Shown piece by piece: positions 1-11,761 of a stretch of 64,000 bases of DNA. Positions within the stretch are counted from its first letter, which is position 1; the number at the start of each line of letters is the position of its first letter. The stretch comes from Tamarix chinensis (Eukaryota > Streptophyta > Magnoliopsida > Caryophyllales > Tamaricaceae). The position numbers and the translations under genes were made by a program. Location: positions 98,075,815-98,139,814 of the forward strand of contig CM060176.1 in NCBI GenBank assembly GCA_030549775.1, written 5' to 3'. The notes beneath the pieces were generated by a model that was given only the letters and a program-made list of their open reading frames with translations, made no database searches and had not been told where the DNA came from.

Positions 1-412
1 GGTTGATTTATGAAATTTGGATTTATAACCAGGATTTATCGATATAGCTCTACTTCGTCCGATTTTAAGCAATTTTTACCAATTGATTATGTAAGGTGCT
101 TTGAAATGTATTTAATTGCAGGTTGAAAGTGTCAACTTGAAATATTTGTCCAGAATCGATAGAAATCAAAATTCTTGGTCAAAACTCTTGTGGTTTTGAA
201 ATTTGATTGATCATTAGCTTATTTTCTTAAATTGAATATACAATATGTTACACAATATGTCTAATTGCATTTCTAAACTTTGAATTTGAAGAAATTAATA
301 AGATTTGACCAAATTATGTTTTGGACCTAAAACCCTAGTTTCGAAAGTAATTTTCTAGAATTGGTCAACATTGTGATTCTTTTTGCTAAAATTGATTGTT
401 CGGATTTGTTTA

Positions 413-2387
413 GAAGAGGTTGTGGCCTTGATCTTTAAAACCCGTTTCCGAACAACCTTGATGTAGTCACTATGAAGAGGTTGTGGCCTTTCATGAATTG
501 CCAATCATAAGAGGGACTCATGTGTGAGTGGGAGTGTTAAGAAGTTGAAACCTACATGTAATTTATCCTATATGAAAAAAAAATAAGATGACTTTGTCAT
601 AAGTGTGTGGTTTTAGGATGAAAGTCCAGTGGATTTTATAAACTGTTGGACTCTCTTTTCACTTGGACCTACATAAAAGCCATTAATTGTCAGTATGCTC
701 ATGCATTAGCGGAAAATTAGAGACCTATGTGGAAACTAGTTAATGCTCGTAATCAAAGAAGCTACTTCATAGGCAATACTTTTGCATGTTTTTTCTACGC
801 ATCAATGCTTCCTATGGTTATGTTCTCTTCGTATCATTTTTGTTGAATTGATTTGATTTGAAAAAAATTCAATGCGCTATTATTATTCTTTTACTAATGT
901 TAGTGTCATAATTGATAGTTTTTTTATTACTACCATTACTATTGTTATCATTACTATCATTATTATAATTATTATTAATTAACTTTGAGTGTCTTGATCA
1001 CATGGATGATCATATTCATTTAATTGATTAAATGGCCATAGAGGTTCCATTCTTAAAGTAATTCCAACATTGTCGTCATAATGATCTGTATACTATAATT
1101 AATTATTATTGTGATATCATTTGACCTACTTCTATATTTTTGTTCATTGAATGATATAAAGTCTAATAGGTGGCTATGTTAAGACATTAAAAATAGAAAG
1201 AACATTGACATTTAATAATGTCAACTAGTGCATGTAATTACATCATTTAGGAAAAGAAATTAAAGTCTTGACAAGTGCCTAAGGGCAATTGTTAGACAAA
1301 CTATTATATCAATTATATTTAAGTTTAACTAGAGTACACCTAAAAGGAGGATTCATTCGGGATGTTTCTCTTTTTAGGTGATAAGTAGTCACATGCTGCC
1401 TTTCATAGGCTATGTATTTGAACTAATGAACCTAAAAGTATAAGTTGTTGGGTTTGGCTTAATTGATGATTTTATACTTTCAATATTCTTTTGTACGTGA
1501 ATACTCTGTTTGGGCGTAAGACATGGGCTTGCTTACACCAGTTCTAGAAACCACACATCCTTGAATAGTATAAATGGGAGCTTTGAAGATTTGAACTTAT
1601 TGAATATATCAACTTGTTGAATAGATCGACTCTACCATGTCAAAAAACAAAAAGCTTAAATTGTAAGGCTTTAAGCTATTCATTGCTGCTCACCCTAAAA
1701 GATATTATTTTTTAATTAATATTTCCAAGACTAAAGTAACACTCGAATATGAATATTGGGGTTTCGAACTTCTAATGTATGTTTCCAAGAGTATAATTTG
1801 CAAACATTGAAATCGGTTGATGATTGAAATATGCATGCCATGTGAACTCTGATTACCTAATCAAGGTTACAAGCTGCACGAGCTTCTATATTATTACATG
1901 TAAATAAAAACACAAATTCCATTTAATTTTTAGTTTTCCTTTTTATTTTACCATTTTGCAATAAAATTCTAAAACTATTGAGAATGTTTTTCTAAAATAA
2001 TACTGATTAGAGAGCCATTTTAAGTTTTCTTCCAAATACTTGATTTTGCTCGCACCTGCTCTCCCTCTTAATTATGGACTCTTATTATTTTTGAGAAAAT
2101 TTGTAAACTTCCTTTATTTAGCGTTTGGGTATGAATTTATATTAATCTAATTAAGTTACTTGCATATTTTCTTAAGGAATACGTCTTGATGATTATTAAA
2201 GAGAATGTTGAAGGCGTTGAAGTCGTTGGAGATGCTGAACAAGATGAGAATGAAGATGATGGTGTTTGATGTGTTAATAAAGATGTCTTGTATGTCAGCG
2301 TATGTTACAATTTGTATTTATAGTATTGTACCTATAAGACTATATTATCACTTTTACAAATAAACTAAACACTGATGATTATGTATA
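413..2387. other. Unresolved AT-rich stretch, probably interior of the CACTA element
   Basis: This stretch lies between recognisable LTR A sequence (to about 412) and the CACTA subterminal repeats. It has no long ORF. The motif 'gaagaggttgtggcctt' occurs twice (414 and 474). A plus-strand reading frame at 2141-2269 ends in an acidic tail (EDDGV then stop) and could be the last exon of a CACTA protein, but no conserved domain is visible. A matching CACTA left terminus was not found, so the left limit is a guess. Confidence 0.3.
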
Positions 2388-2814
2388 GTGTACTTAATTG
2401 TATATAAGGATAAGTTATTATTACAGATAAATATTACAATAACAGGTATTATGGACATCATTATCGTTATATATATATATATATTTGTTGGTAATAGTTT
2501 TAGTAGTATATATCGTTTTGTGGGTAATAATTTTAGTCACAGATATCGTTTTGTGGACAATAGTTTTAGTCACAGATATCATTTTGTTGTTAATACTTTT
2601 ACCTACAGATATAATTGTGGGTATAAGTTTTACCAACAAATAAATATCTGTGGGCATTATTAATTATTCCTAACAAATCATATTTATCTGTGGGCAAAAC
2701 TTTTAAGCACAGAGTTTTTACCTACAGTTTCTGTTGGTAAAACTTTTGCCAACAGAAAAATGGCTTTTGCCAACAGATAATGCCCTATTGGTATAAGTGA
2801 ATTATTTTGTAGTG
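2388..2814. mobile_element. CACTA (En/Spm-type) transposon terminus with subterminal repeats
   Basis: The end at 2810-2814 is tagtg; read on the minus strand the terminus is CACTACAAAATAATTCAC, the classical CACTA signature. Inside it lie subterminal repeats: direct copies of 'cacagatatc(g/a)ttttgt' spaced about 45 bp between 2510 and 2620, and both orientations of 'tgttggtaaaacttttgcc' and 'gccaacagaaaaa' between 2690 and 2790. LTR A sequence resumes straight after 2814, beginning with gat, the expected 3 bp TSD. The ORFs on both strands here are repeat-derived and not genes. Confidence 0.8.
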
Positions 2815-3054
2815 GATGTCATAAGGTGTTGGGCCTAAGCCACACCCGTAGGAGTTCAGTTTTTCATTAAAGGGTAAGTGTAAAGGGAAATGGATGTCGG
2901 GGTGTGATAAGGGGCGTAGGAGTCTCAAGATATGGGACATGCCCCATTGTGAGAATAGAACTAGAAGGTAGTTGACATGCACGACAAGGATGAAAAGCTT
3001 TATCTAATAAGACATGATTAAGATACTAATCGCTTAAAGAGTAAGATTGTTAGG

Positions 3055-3425
3055 CCGGGTCCAGACCAATCAACCGGCATAATAGTGGCCAGGTGCCGGG
3101 GTACCCTAGAGACCAATCCACCGGTATATAATAGTGGTTAGGTGCGTTCTGCCCTATAAGTAACCGATCCACGGGCTATAATAGTGGGGGATCCCGAGCT
3201 CAACAAACCAAATATTATGTTGCCAATGAATCATGAGAAAGATACTATGTAATTACAGTGAAACACCATGACAGTCGGGGCCAGATCGATCCATCGGCAT
3301 AATAGTGGCCAGGAGCATTCTGCCCTGGAGACCGATCCACCGGCATAAAATAGTGGTTAGGTGCGTTCTGCCCTATAAGTGACCGATCCACCAGCTATAA
3401 TAGTGGGGTTCCCGCACTCACATGG
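3055..3425 (+). repeat. CCGGTCCACCGG-type tandem blocks in LTR A (two blocks)
   Basis: Two blocks (about 3055-3200 and 3270-3420) each hold three copies of a 45-60 bp unit: a 'gaccgatccaccgg' core, then 'ataatagtgg', then a spacer such as 'ccaggtgcgttctgccct'. Each block ends in 'agtgggg(a/t)(t/c)cccg'. They are separated by a spacer with 'attacagtgaaacaccatg'. The same two-block plan recurs in LTRs B, E, F, H and L. Confidence 0.85.
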
Positions 3426-4135
3426 ATTGATAAAAATTATGGTGTGAGACAACTATATTTAACAAATATCTAAAAGAAAATAAGTCTGATTGGACCATAG
3501 CCAGCCTTCATCATCTGTATTATTACATGTTGCCTATGTGATTGTGCTATGTGTGCTAAGTTGTATGTTTTTGTATGTTTGGTCTTAGCGCATCTGTTAC
3601 CTTATTCAGCACGTAACGTACTGATCATCCGTTTCATGGGTGCTGCTCATTCCCATGAGTAGAAGACCCATCTAAGCTTGTGTAGGTAGGGGATGACGTC
3701 TTCGATGCCTACGATACTTATGAGGAATTGGGTGGGGCTAAGCGTTGAGCCTAGACCTGGTCTGGGAATCGAGAGCGACCCGACCGAACTCTATTTTCTT
3801 TTTGGATCATATATTATTATATTTTAGTTATGTTATATCGTACGATGCTTTATGTTTTGGAAAAACTCTAGTCACATACTCTTTGAATTGTAATCCTAAA
3901 CTACATTCTGATTCTATATGACTTGTGTTTTACTAATGACTAGTGTTTTATTAATGACTCATATTTGATGTTAACCTTGTTTAGCCTTAGCACTTAGTAC
4001 TGGAATAGCAGGAGTGAACCGATCTGATACTAAGTGTGGCGGTAATGCCCCCGAGTTTATGGTTTTATCTTTTCGCTTCCATTAAACCCTTTTAATTAAA
4101 TGAAATTTTTTAGTAGTAAATTTGGGGGTGTGACA

Positions 4136-5372
4136 TGGACCATAACCCTTGACTAGGGGCTTTCCATGACATATTAGGATTTTTTTTTATATATATTAGC
4201 GACTCAAAAGGGACACTGGAGTTCAGGATGTGCCAGAGTTGTGAAATTAGGGTTTCTAAGGGGAACGAGGTTGTCTCGGGATAATAGTAGGAAAGTTGCT
4301 ATGCATGAGGTAGGTGTACATGTTTGTGTGATTAACCTAAAATAAATAAAAGACAAATAATACACTAACCACTCAAAGTAAAAAATCACTTGAGTTGGGT
4401 CAAATTCTACCTATCGATCAATTGATGAGAATAGCGGTCAAGAGTGTCCTATCCTGAAAGTCACACCCTGTACCGTTCCACCTGTGAGAATAATGGGGTC
4501 CTAAATTTAAGTAAATTAAACCATTAGATGATAACATTAATTACTTACAGTGGAATACCACCATGTGAGCTAGGACAAATTATATCTTAATTACCGATCC
4601 ACCGGTGAAAGTAGTGGCCAAGAGTATTCTGCCCTAGGGTTGTACCTTTTTTACCACTCCACTGGTGAGAATAGTTACTAAGAGTGTCCTATCCTGGAAG
4701 TTATACTTGTTTACAATTCCACCGTTTGAGAATAGTGGAGTCCTTAAACCTAACGTGGATAAAATCATGAGTTGATTATTATTGTATTAATACCTTAAGT
4801 TCGGATAACAATAAATGAGGCAGAATGATCTTCTTATACACGTGTCATCCCTTATTATGGTGTTATTAATCTCTGTGACCTGCTTGATTGTGTTTTTACC
4901 TTAATAAGTATATAGCATACTGATAGCCCTTATTATGGGTACTACTCATTCCCACGAGTAGAGACCCCTTCTAAGCTTGTGCAGGTGAATGAGGACTCGC
5001 TAGACGGCTTTGCTGCATATGATGCTATGATCGGGGCAGAGTAATGCTATTGTGACTAGGTCTGGGGACCTAAAAGTGTGACATATGGTTGTTTTTTTAA
5101 CTAGTTTCCTTCTTGTTAATGTTTTAGTTTAACGTTTATCGATGTATTTCAGTACTCCTTTTGGAAAAAACGCCTAACTCTTATTTATGATATGGATTAT
5201 TCTTATGCTACACTTATCATTATTTGCGTACTATATTATCTTGCCTTGTAGTTGGTATAAAGATGTTTTGGGGCTAGACGTATACCAATTACGACGGTAA
5301 CACCCCTCTTATGTTTGAATGTGCTTTCACTTAATAAGAAAATTTTCAATAGTAAATTTTTGGGGTGTTATA
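4136..5372 (+). mobile_element. LTR B: 3' part of a long gypsy-type LTR
   Basis: This is the 3' segment of an LTR interrupted by LTR A. It contains degenerate CCGGTCCACCGG blocks (4440-4745), the hairpin 'actcattcccacgagtag' near 4945, the shared context 'ctaagcttgtgcaggtga', and the terminus 'tttttggggtgttata' at 5372 (canonical CA replaced by TA). It is followed two to three bases later by a primer binding site, so this copy is the 5' LTR of a formerly complete retrotransposon. Confidence 0.7.
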
Positions 5373-5375
5373 AGT

Positions 5376-5392
5376 TGGTATCAAAGCTTAGG
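5376..5392 (+). other. Primer binding site, initiator-Met tRNA type
   Basis: The sequence tggtatcaaagcttagg starts 3 bp after the LTR B terminus. It closely matches the plant consensus TGGTATCAGAGC complementary to the 3' end of initiator tRNA-Met, as used by many Ty3/gypsy and Ty1/copia elements. It fixes the sense direction of the LTR family as plus here. Confidence 0.8.
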
Positions 5393-5648
5393 TTCTGAAA
5401 AACAACGGTTTGCTTATAAAAAAAAATGGTTTCAAATAATTTCCCCTTTGAGTTTTAAACTACTTTTTGTATTTTGAAAACCTCGATTCTACAAAAAGAA
5501 GAAGAAGAATTTAGCCTACCATATTATGATCCCATCCCTCAAAGATAAGAGTATACCTCCCTATTGACAAAGGTTTGATCGAAATCTTATTCCATTATTA
5601 CTAGTTATCAAGTGATATTATAAATCAGAGATTAATTCCACAAATAAC
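5393..5648 (+). other. Remnant of retrotransposon untranslated leader
   Basis: AT-rich sequence after the primer binding site, with poly-A runs and no ORF. It would be the leader before gag, but no gag-like reading frame follows, so the interior of the element is lost or displaced. Confidence 0.4.
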
Positions 5649-5835
5649 CAATTGGGTATTTCCACATGATAAAACCAAAGATATCACAAGGCATAAAAGC
5701 CTCCAATTGGGTATTTCCAAGAGATAACACCAAATACAAATAAATTCCATTACTATCCAAATTGGGTGTTTCCAAGTGATAACACCAAAAACATCACAAG
5801 ACATAAAAGCCACCAGTTGATTATTTAGAGATGAC
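5649..5835. repeat. Tandem repeat, about 60 bp unit, three copies
   Basis: Three diverged copies of 'ccaattgggtatttccaa' followed by 'gataacaccaaa' and 'catcacaag(g/a)cataaaagcc' start near 5649, 5702 and 5758. The minus-strand reading frame across it is an artefact of the repeat. Confidence 0.7.
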
Positions 5836-5984
5836 ACAAAACATAACAAATTCAAACCCCAAATATCATCATTATGATTATTAGTTATTCTAGGATAAAC
5901 ATGGTTGAAATCATAATTTAAATATTATAACTACATGGAGGTATTAACATGAAGGACCCAAAAGAAGAAAAACAATTAACAAAT

Positions 5985-6345
5985 GAACAAGGTGGCATAT
6001 AACAGGACCAACTGATTGGTCCCTAGAACCAACCGATTGGTTTGGTCACACCAGACTTGAACTAAATATAACACCAATGGACTAGTTGACTATTCATTGA
6101 AAACCAATCAATCGATATGGTCCAATCGGTTAATGGTTCTAAGCAGATACCAGACCACTTTAATCACTAGGTCACTAGTTGATGGATCAAACAAACTCAT
6201 CGACTACTGGTAGGGACTGGTTAAATGGTTCATCAAGCCAGTCGACTAATCTCACAACCGACCGATTAAAAATTCTAAACCGTGCAACTATTCACACAAT
6301 CAGTGGATGGTTTCAACGAACCGATTGGCTGGTCTAGGTAAAATA
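5985..6345. repeat. Degenerate ACCGATTGGT / GTCGACTAGT repeat tract
   Basis: Many near-palindromic decamers (accaactgattggt, accaaccgattggt, aatcggttaatggt, gtcgactaatc, accgattggctggt) occur at irregular 25-60 bp spacing. Similar motifs occur at 7535-7625 and 22870-22985, suggesting one dispersed repeat family. Confidence 0.55.
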
Positions 6346-7739
6346 ACACCTAGACTTGCGATACAGACACTAAAATGCACCAAACTTTACCATATTAATC
6401 CTTGCATGCTGCTATGTCATTAAATATAGAGAGAGACATGTTACATACATAAAATCACATAGATAAGCGGTAATATAGGAGTTTAAACAATATCATACCC
6501 AAATTGTCAAATCATGCATAATATTAGAGAAACCAATAGTGCTTAATTTCATAAAGAAATTCTACCATGTGCTTGAGTTCTAAAATATAATTAGCCCATG
6601 CTAACCAGAAAAACACACCAAATCATGGAACCACAGTAAGCAACAAATACCTCATTCATATTAAAGATAATAATGCCTTACCTCGAAGCAATTCTTCTAA
6701 CTCAAAACCCTTGCTTGATGGCTATCAAGAATGAACTTGATTTCTAAGAGAATCAAAAGCCAATGCCATTAAAACTCATTTTTAAAACTCGATTTAAAAA
6801 AAATCAAAAGAAGAAGAATAACACAACTCAGCCTTTTCTTTGAAATAGAATTCCATAAAAAATAATGCTAGAATCTTCAAACTTTTTCAAACCTTAATCC
6901 TTCACTTCCTAAGAGAAATAAAGGATAATTAAAGCTAATATTAGGAGAAGAAATAAGGGATAATAATATGAACAAGAGAGGGAAGAAAACAATAGGTAAG
7001 CCTTTATTTTCCAACATAAGAGAAAAGGGGAAAAGTGAAGGAATACTTGACATTTAGGAAAATTTCCACAAAGAAAAATGAGAAGAGAGCAAGAAAATAA
7101 GGTATGAAGTGAAATGAATCAAAAATGGGGTGTATAGGAGGAGCATTGGTCGACATATACAATAGAGAGAGAGATAATATTGGTATGGTTGAGTGTAGGC
7201 AATAAAGTATAAGAGAGACACTTGATGAGGTGAGGGAGATTGAGTGTAGTCAGATAGAGACATGGAAGATGGTTGGTAAGTTGGGGAAGGGGTGCAACAC
7301 GCAACCTAGTTACTAGAAGAAAGAGGGGAAGGTGAGGTATGCCTAAAAAATATTTTTTTAGGAAATTTAACTAAATAAAATCATCGAATGATCTGAATAA
7401 TGTAAAATCAAAGCACCAAAATATGCTCAATAGGACAAATAGATTCTAATTATAAGTTTTCATAAACACTAGAAAGATATTTGAATCAAAATTATTAAAG
7501 GATATGAAATCACATGATAATTAGTTGATAAGTTTGAGCAAACTAGTCGACTAGTTCATCAAGAATAAAATTGTCAAGTTCTTAGTGTATCAGTCAACTA
7601 ATTAGGCAAACAATCAATCAGTATGTCTGAAATTCACATTTTTATTAGAACTTTAAGCCTTTTTTTTAAATCAAAATATTTTATTTTATATTAATATAAT
7701 TTTAAACACATTTTGACAATTTTAGGACAGGTTATTACA
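6346..7739 (-). mobile_element. Minus-strand LTR-like segment ending TGTAATAACC
   Basis: On the minus strand it begins TGTAATAACCTGTCC (7739 downward), has an AT-rich head, then a CT-rich stretch (6960-7340, seen as AG-rich on plus). That is the head layout of the other long LTRs. Its 3' end is not recognised, and its leftward part merges into the ACCGATTGGT tract. The short ORFs at 7054-7304 lie in the low-complexity stretch. Confidence 0.5.
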
Positions 7740-8789
7740 GATTACCATGTGTAGATGTTCCTCCTTTTTCTTACATTGTTTAATTTTCCTTAATTTTCCC
7801 CAACATCTTATCCACTACCTTTTTCTTTTTGGCATTTCGCATGATTTTTTGATATTGTTCAAATGTGTTGCACGCTAGGTTGTTATTGTTTCTTTCGTTT
7901 CATTTGGGCAAAGAGAATGGGTTTGGGTGTAGTTGTTTGCGTTTAAGTTAGGTATAAGATTTGAGAGAAGGGATAATGGGGGTTGTGCAGCTAGTTGCTA
8001 CTCTCCATCTTGTTTTTGTTGTTGCTATAAAAAAAAAGGAGAAGGGAAGTGTCCAATGGTATGTTGCAAATAAGAGTGATTTTCCATGCAGAAAGGACGA
8101 GTGGAGAGGTGCTTTGTTTCCATTATGTTGTATGAGGGATGTTAGAGAAGGGGGTTCTTACCTCCTGCCATTACTTCCATCTAGATTATTTTTCAACAAG
8201 AGAAGGTGATCAATCATGGGAGAAGAAGTGTTGGTTGTTTAGGAGTAATTATTATTTTTTCTAGAAGATTTTGCTGAGTTAAGTAAGATGATTACTTCTC
8301 CTGGCATAAATTTTATGTGCATTATGGGATGCTTTAAATTTTCTCACCGTGATAGCTTGATTTTGTTTTTACTTTTATGCATGATCTTAAACTTTTAAGA
8401 TTTGTATTCATGTATTTTGTGTTAATTTCATGATTTTGTTTATAAGTGTCTTATTAGGTAATACTAGTATTGTGTGTATCTATATAAGAATACTTGGCAT
8501 GCCTTATATAATCTTTCTAAGCATGATATCATATAAATTATCATGTGATTTAGTGCCATTATGAATATCATGAATATTGAAAGAGGTCTTGCATGTTTTT
8601 CCTTAGGGTGGCTTCAACCTTTGGATTGTTGAAACACCAAGTGGTTGTTTTAACTCCTGGAATGTTGCATGTAAGTATGTGTTAGTATGATCTAATGTTG
8701 TTATGATTTTGGATAATTATGGAGTTCCTTTGAGTGTTGGGAATTTTCACACATAAGTCCACCTAGGTCCATTTTTGTCGGTTCGATAA
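7740..8789. other. Intergenic, no recognised feature
   Basis: AT-rich sequence. An 82-codon plus-strand frame at 7961-8209 has no recognisable domain or codon signature and is not called. There is no clear TIR, LTR terminus or RNA gene. Confidence 0.5.
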
Positions 8790-9639
8790 GAATATGTAAT
8801 AAATAAATAAACAAACAAAGAGGTTACCATCATTTTCCCTATGTTCTTTAAATACTAAATTTTATAAAATATCGATGCAAATTTATGAGCTTTAACCTTT
8901 AATTTTATTTTAATTGTTTTATATTATTTAAATTGTGTTTATCATAAATATATTTTTTAAATAATTGATTTGTTTTATAGTTTTATTGATGGTTTCGAAT
9001 TCATATTAAAATTTATTTAATTGTTTATCTTTGTCAATAGTTCTAGATAAATTCGTTCATATCTAATAATTTATTAAATATGCATGATTTGATTTTTTTA
9101 AATATACTTTTATTTTCTGTTGCATGTTTTAATTTTAATATTTTAGTTTATTTTCAATTATAACTTTCTTATGTGATTACGATTTTATTTTGAAGTTGTA
9201 TCTCATTAACTAAGATGTATTGTTTTAAATTATAAAATCCATATAAAGTAGTAGAATTATTTTAAAAATTTTTTATAAGAAGACAGTATTTTTGTATTTG
9301 AAATTATTTATTTTTATGAGGTTGATAATATTTTTTTAAATATAATTAAATATTTTCACAATTGATTTATAAATTACCTTTCAAAAATAAATTTTGTCCT
9401 CTTTTCCATTTTAGTTTACAGATGAAAATTTTAAAAATATTGTAAGGTAGTTGAAGTCACTTGAAATTTTATAAAAAAAAATTCGTATATATTTTTAATA
9501 TTATTTTAGAATCATATTTTTATTTTAGTAAGTGTTAAGATTTATTTAAATAATAGCATTTAAGTGGATTAGCATTTGTTACTCGGAAAAGCTGTTTATG
9601 AGTGTATTTCCATTAAATTTTACCACAGTTGAAAATTTC

Positions 9640-9955
9640 TATTAACTGCTCCCACCTTTTTGTTTCTTCTTCGTTCTTCTCCTTCCCTATCTCTAGTTCG
9701 ACCAAACCCAACATTCTCTCCCCTACTTCCTTCTCCTTGGACTTCCATCCTCACCACACCACCATTATCGCACCACACCACGACACCCTTCACTCTCGTC
9801 CTCATCTTTATCGAAGTCAACAACCAACTACCACCACCAAAACTTCGGCCAGTAGGGCGAGCAACGACAATGGCGCCACACCTCCGTCCAACCAGTTCTA
9901 ACATTGTTGGGTCACTGACGAACATTCCTTCACCTTCGACGATGCTCCATTAATC
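9640..9955 (+). other. CT-rich stretch of LTR C
   Basis: Strong pyrimidine bias with ACC and CCT runs gives overlapping Pro/Ser/Thr-rich frames on both strands (9620-9953). The same kind of stretch at the same LTR position occurs in E, G, H, I and L. Not a gene. Confidence 0.7.
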
Positions 9956-11761
9956 TTCACGAACTCCAATTTGAAGATTTTCACATTGTATATTTTTACT
10001 AAACCCTAAGTATTATTTTGAATAATTTTGAATGAATTAGCTTTGAAAAGCTAAATTGATTGTATGATTGAGTATCTATGTATGTGGTGTTTGATTGAAC
10101 TATGATGTATGTGCTTGCATTCTAGAATTTATATTTTTAATCAGGTTAAATATGGATTTCTCGGATTTATCTAATTGAGTTATTTTCTATAAATTGATTA
10201 TACAATATAAAAAATATTTAATCTTATATTGAAAATGTCAAATTGAGAAATTTGTGAGAAATCATTCGGGATTAGATATTTAGGTCAAAACTCTTGCACA
10301 TTTTAATTAAATTGAAAAAATTTAAATTGATCAATGTGTAATTTTATTAAAGTGATTATACAATTTACACTAGAATATGTTTAATTTTATTTTCAAACCG
10401 TTAACATAAATATTTTAGCAAGATTTGACTTAATTTGTATTCTAGACGCAAAAAACCTAATTGTGTAAAAACGAGCATTTCCTTTATTATTATTAATGAA
10501 TTGGTTATATAATATGTTATAAGATAAGTATAATAGAATTTCTAAACATTCAATTTAAATAAATTAATAAAAATTAACTAAATTACATTTTTGAGCCTAA
10601 AACCCTAACTTTCAAGATGAAATTATAAAATTGGTTGTTTATATGATGTTCCTTTTGAAATTGATTTTATAGAGTTGTTTGAAATGCTCGTAATTTCATT
10701 ATAACACATTCAATTTTGGGTAATTAATTTGAATTGTATGAAATTATATTTTGGGGTAAAACCCCTAATTCTTGGAATAGGTTTTCTAAAATTGTTTTGT
10801 TTGGGGCTTTTCTTCTTGGTTGATTATTCGTTTTGATTTAAAATCAATTCAATAATGCTTATGACTTATCATATTAGATCAATTCTCTGAAATTGATTGA
10901 TTTAACGTTTTGGGTTGTAAAACCTACTTGTTTAGTTGTTTTTTATTTATTTATAAATTTTACTTGTTTTCTATTATTCTATGCATCGTTTAGTTTTACC
11001 CAACTTAGTCTTACGATTTTCAAATATAATCTAAGAAATAGTTTGAGTGGATTCCAAAGCTATGGTTCCCTTCTTCTTATATTGGGATAGCTTGGAAGCT
11101 TGGTAAAACTCCTAAATTTACAGGTAATATACTCTTAGATGATGATGTGTGTTGTTCCATATATTAGCCATGATAGGAGCATGATAGAATTTGTTGAGAA
11201 CTCATGTGTTTTGTGTTATGAGTATGCTGGGGGTTATATGAGAGTTTCACAATGAGCATGAAGATCTAGATATTGTGGAATCTAAGACTTTTAAAGACAT
11301 GTAATATTATATAAAGTCATAGGTTAAAACAAGCACGTGTGGCCATGATTGTGTGCCTCAGTTTTTTGGTTATTTTAACATTCATATGTTTAATTGATCT
11401 TCATATACAAGGACCACGAGTCTTCATAATTGTATATAATAAGTTCTTGTAATATGTAAGGTGTATAAGTGTACCGTGATATATTATTTGGATTATCATG
11501 TTTTTTAATGCAACTGTGAGTGGTTGAATTCTTTATTGGTAATTGTATCTAATTATTGTTAAGAACATTAGTCATGTGTTGTATATGATGGAATATGTGG
11601 TCATTGACATAATATATAGATAATTTAAATGATAATGAAATGATGAATTTAAGGGTAAGTTGTGCTAACTGTGGGTTAGGTGGTGGTTTTAGTCCACCTA
11701 TGGGATTTCTATTGACTATCATTTATATATCAACTAGTGGTTGTTTATAGTCCATGTTGAG

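Larger units (their letters stand above)
1..4135 (+). mobile_element. LTR A: long gypsy-type LTR (left end outside window), split by a CACTA element
   Basis: Positions 1 to about 412 resemble the AATTG-rich middle of the other long LTRs, for example around 10590-10700 (shared 'cctaaaaccctag' context). After the CACTA end at 2814 the LTR resumes with a stretch that matches the reverse complement of 36780-37000 (gttgggc, 'gtgtgataagggg', 'tatgggacatgcccc'). Two CCGGTCCACCGG-type blocks follow, then a CTCAT-TCCC-ATGAG hairpin near 3647, and the LTR end 'gggggtgtgaca' at 4135. The five bases after the end are tggac; the left TSD copy lies outside the window. No coding capacity is visible. Assignment rests on comparison with other copies in this window. 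Confidence 0.6.
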
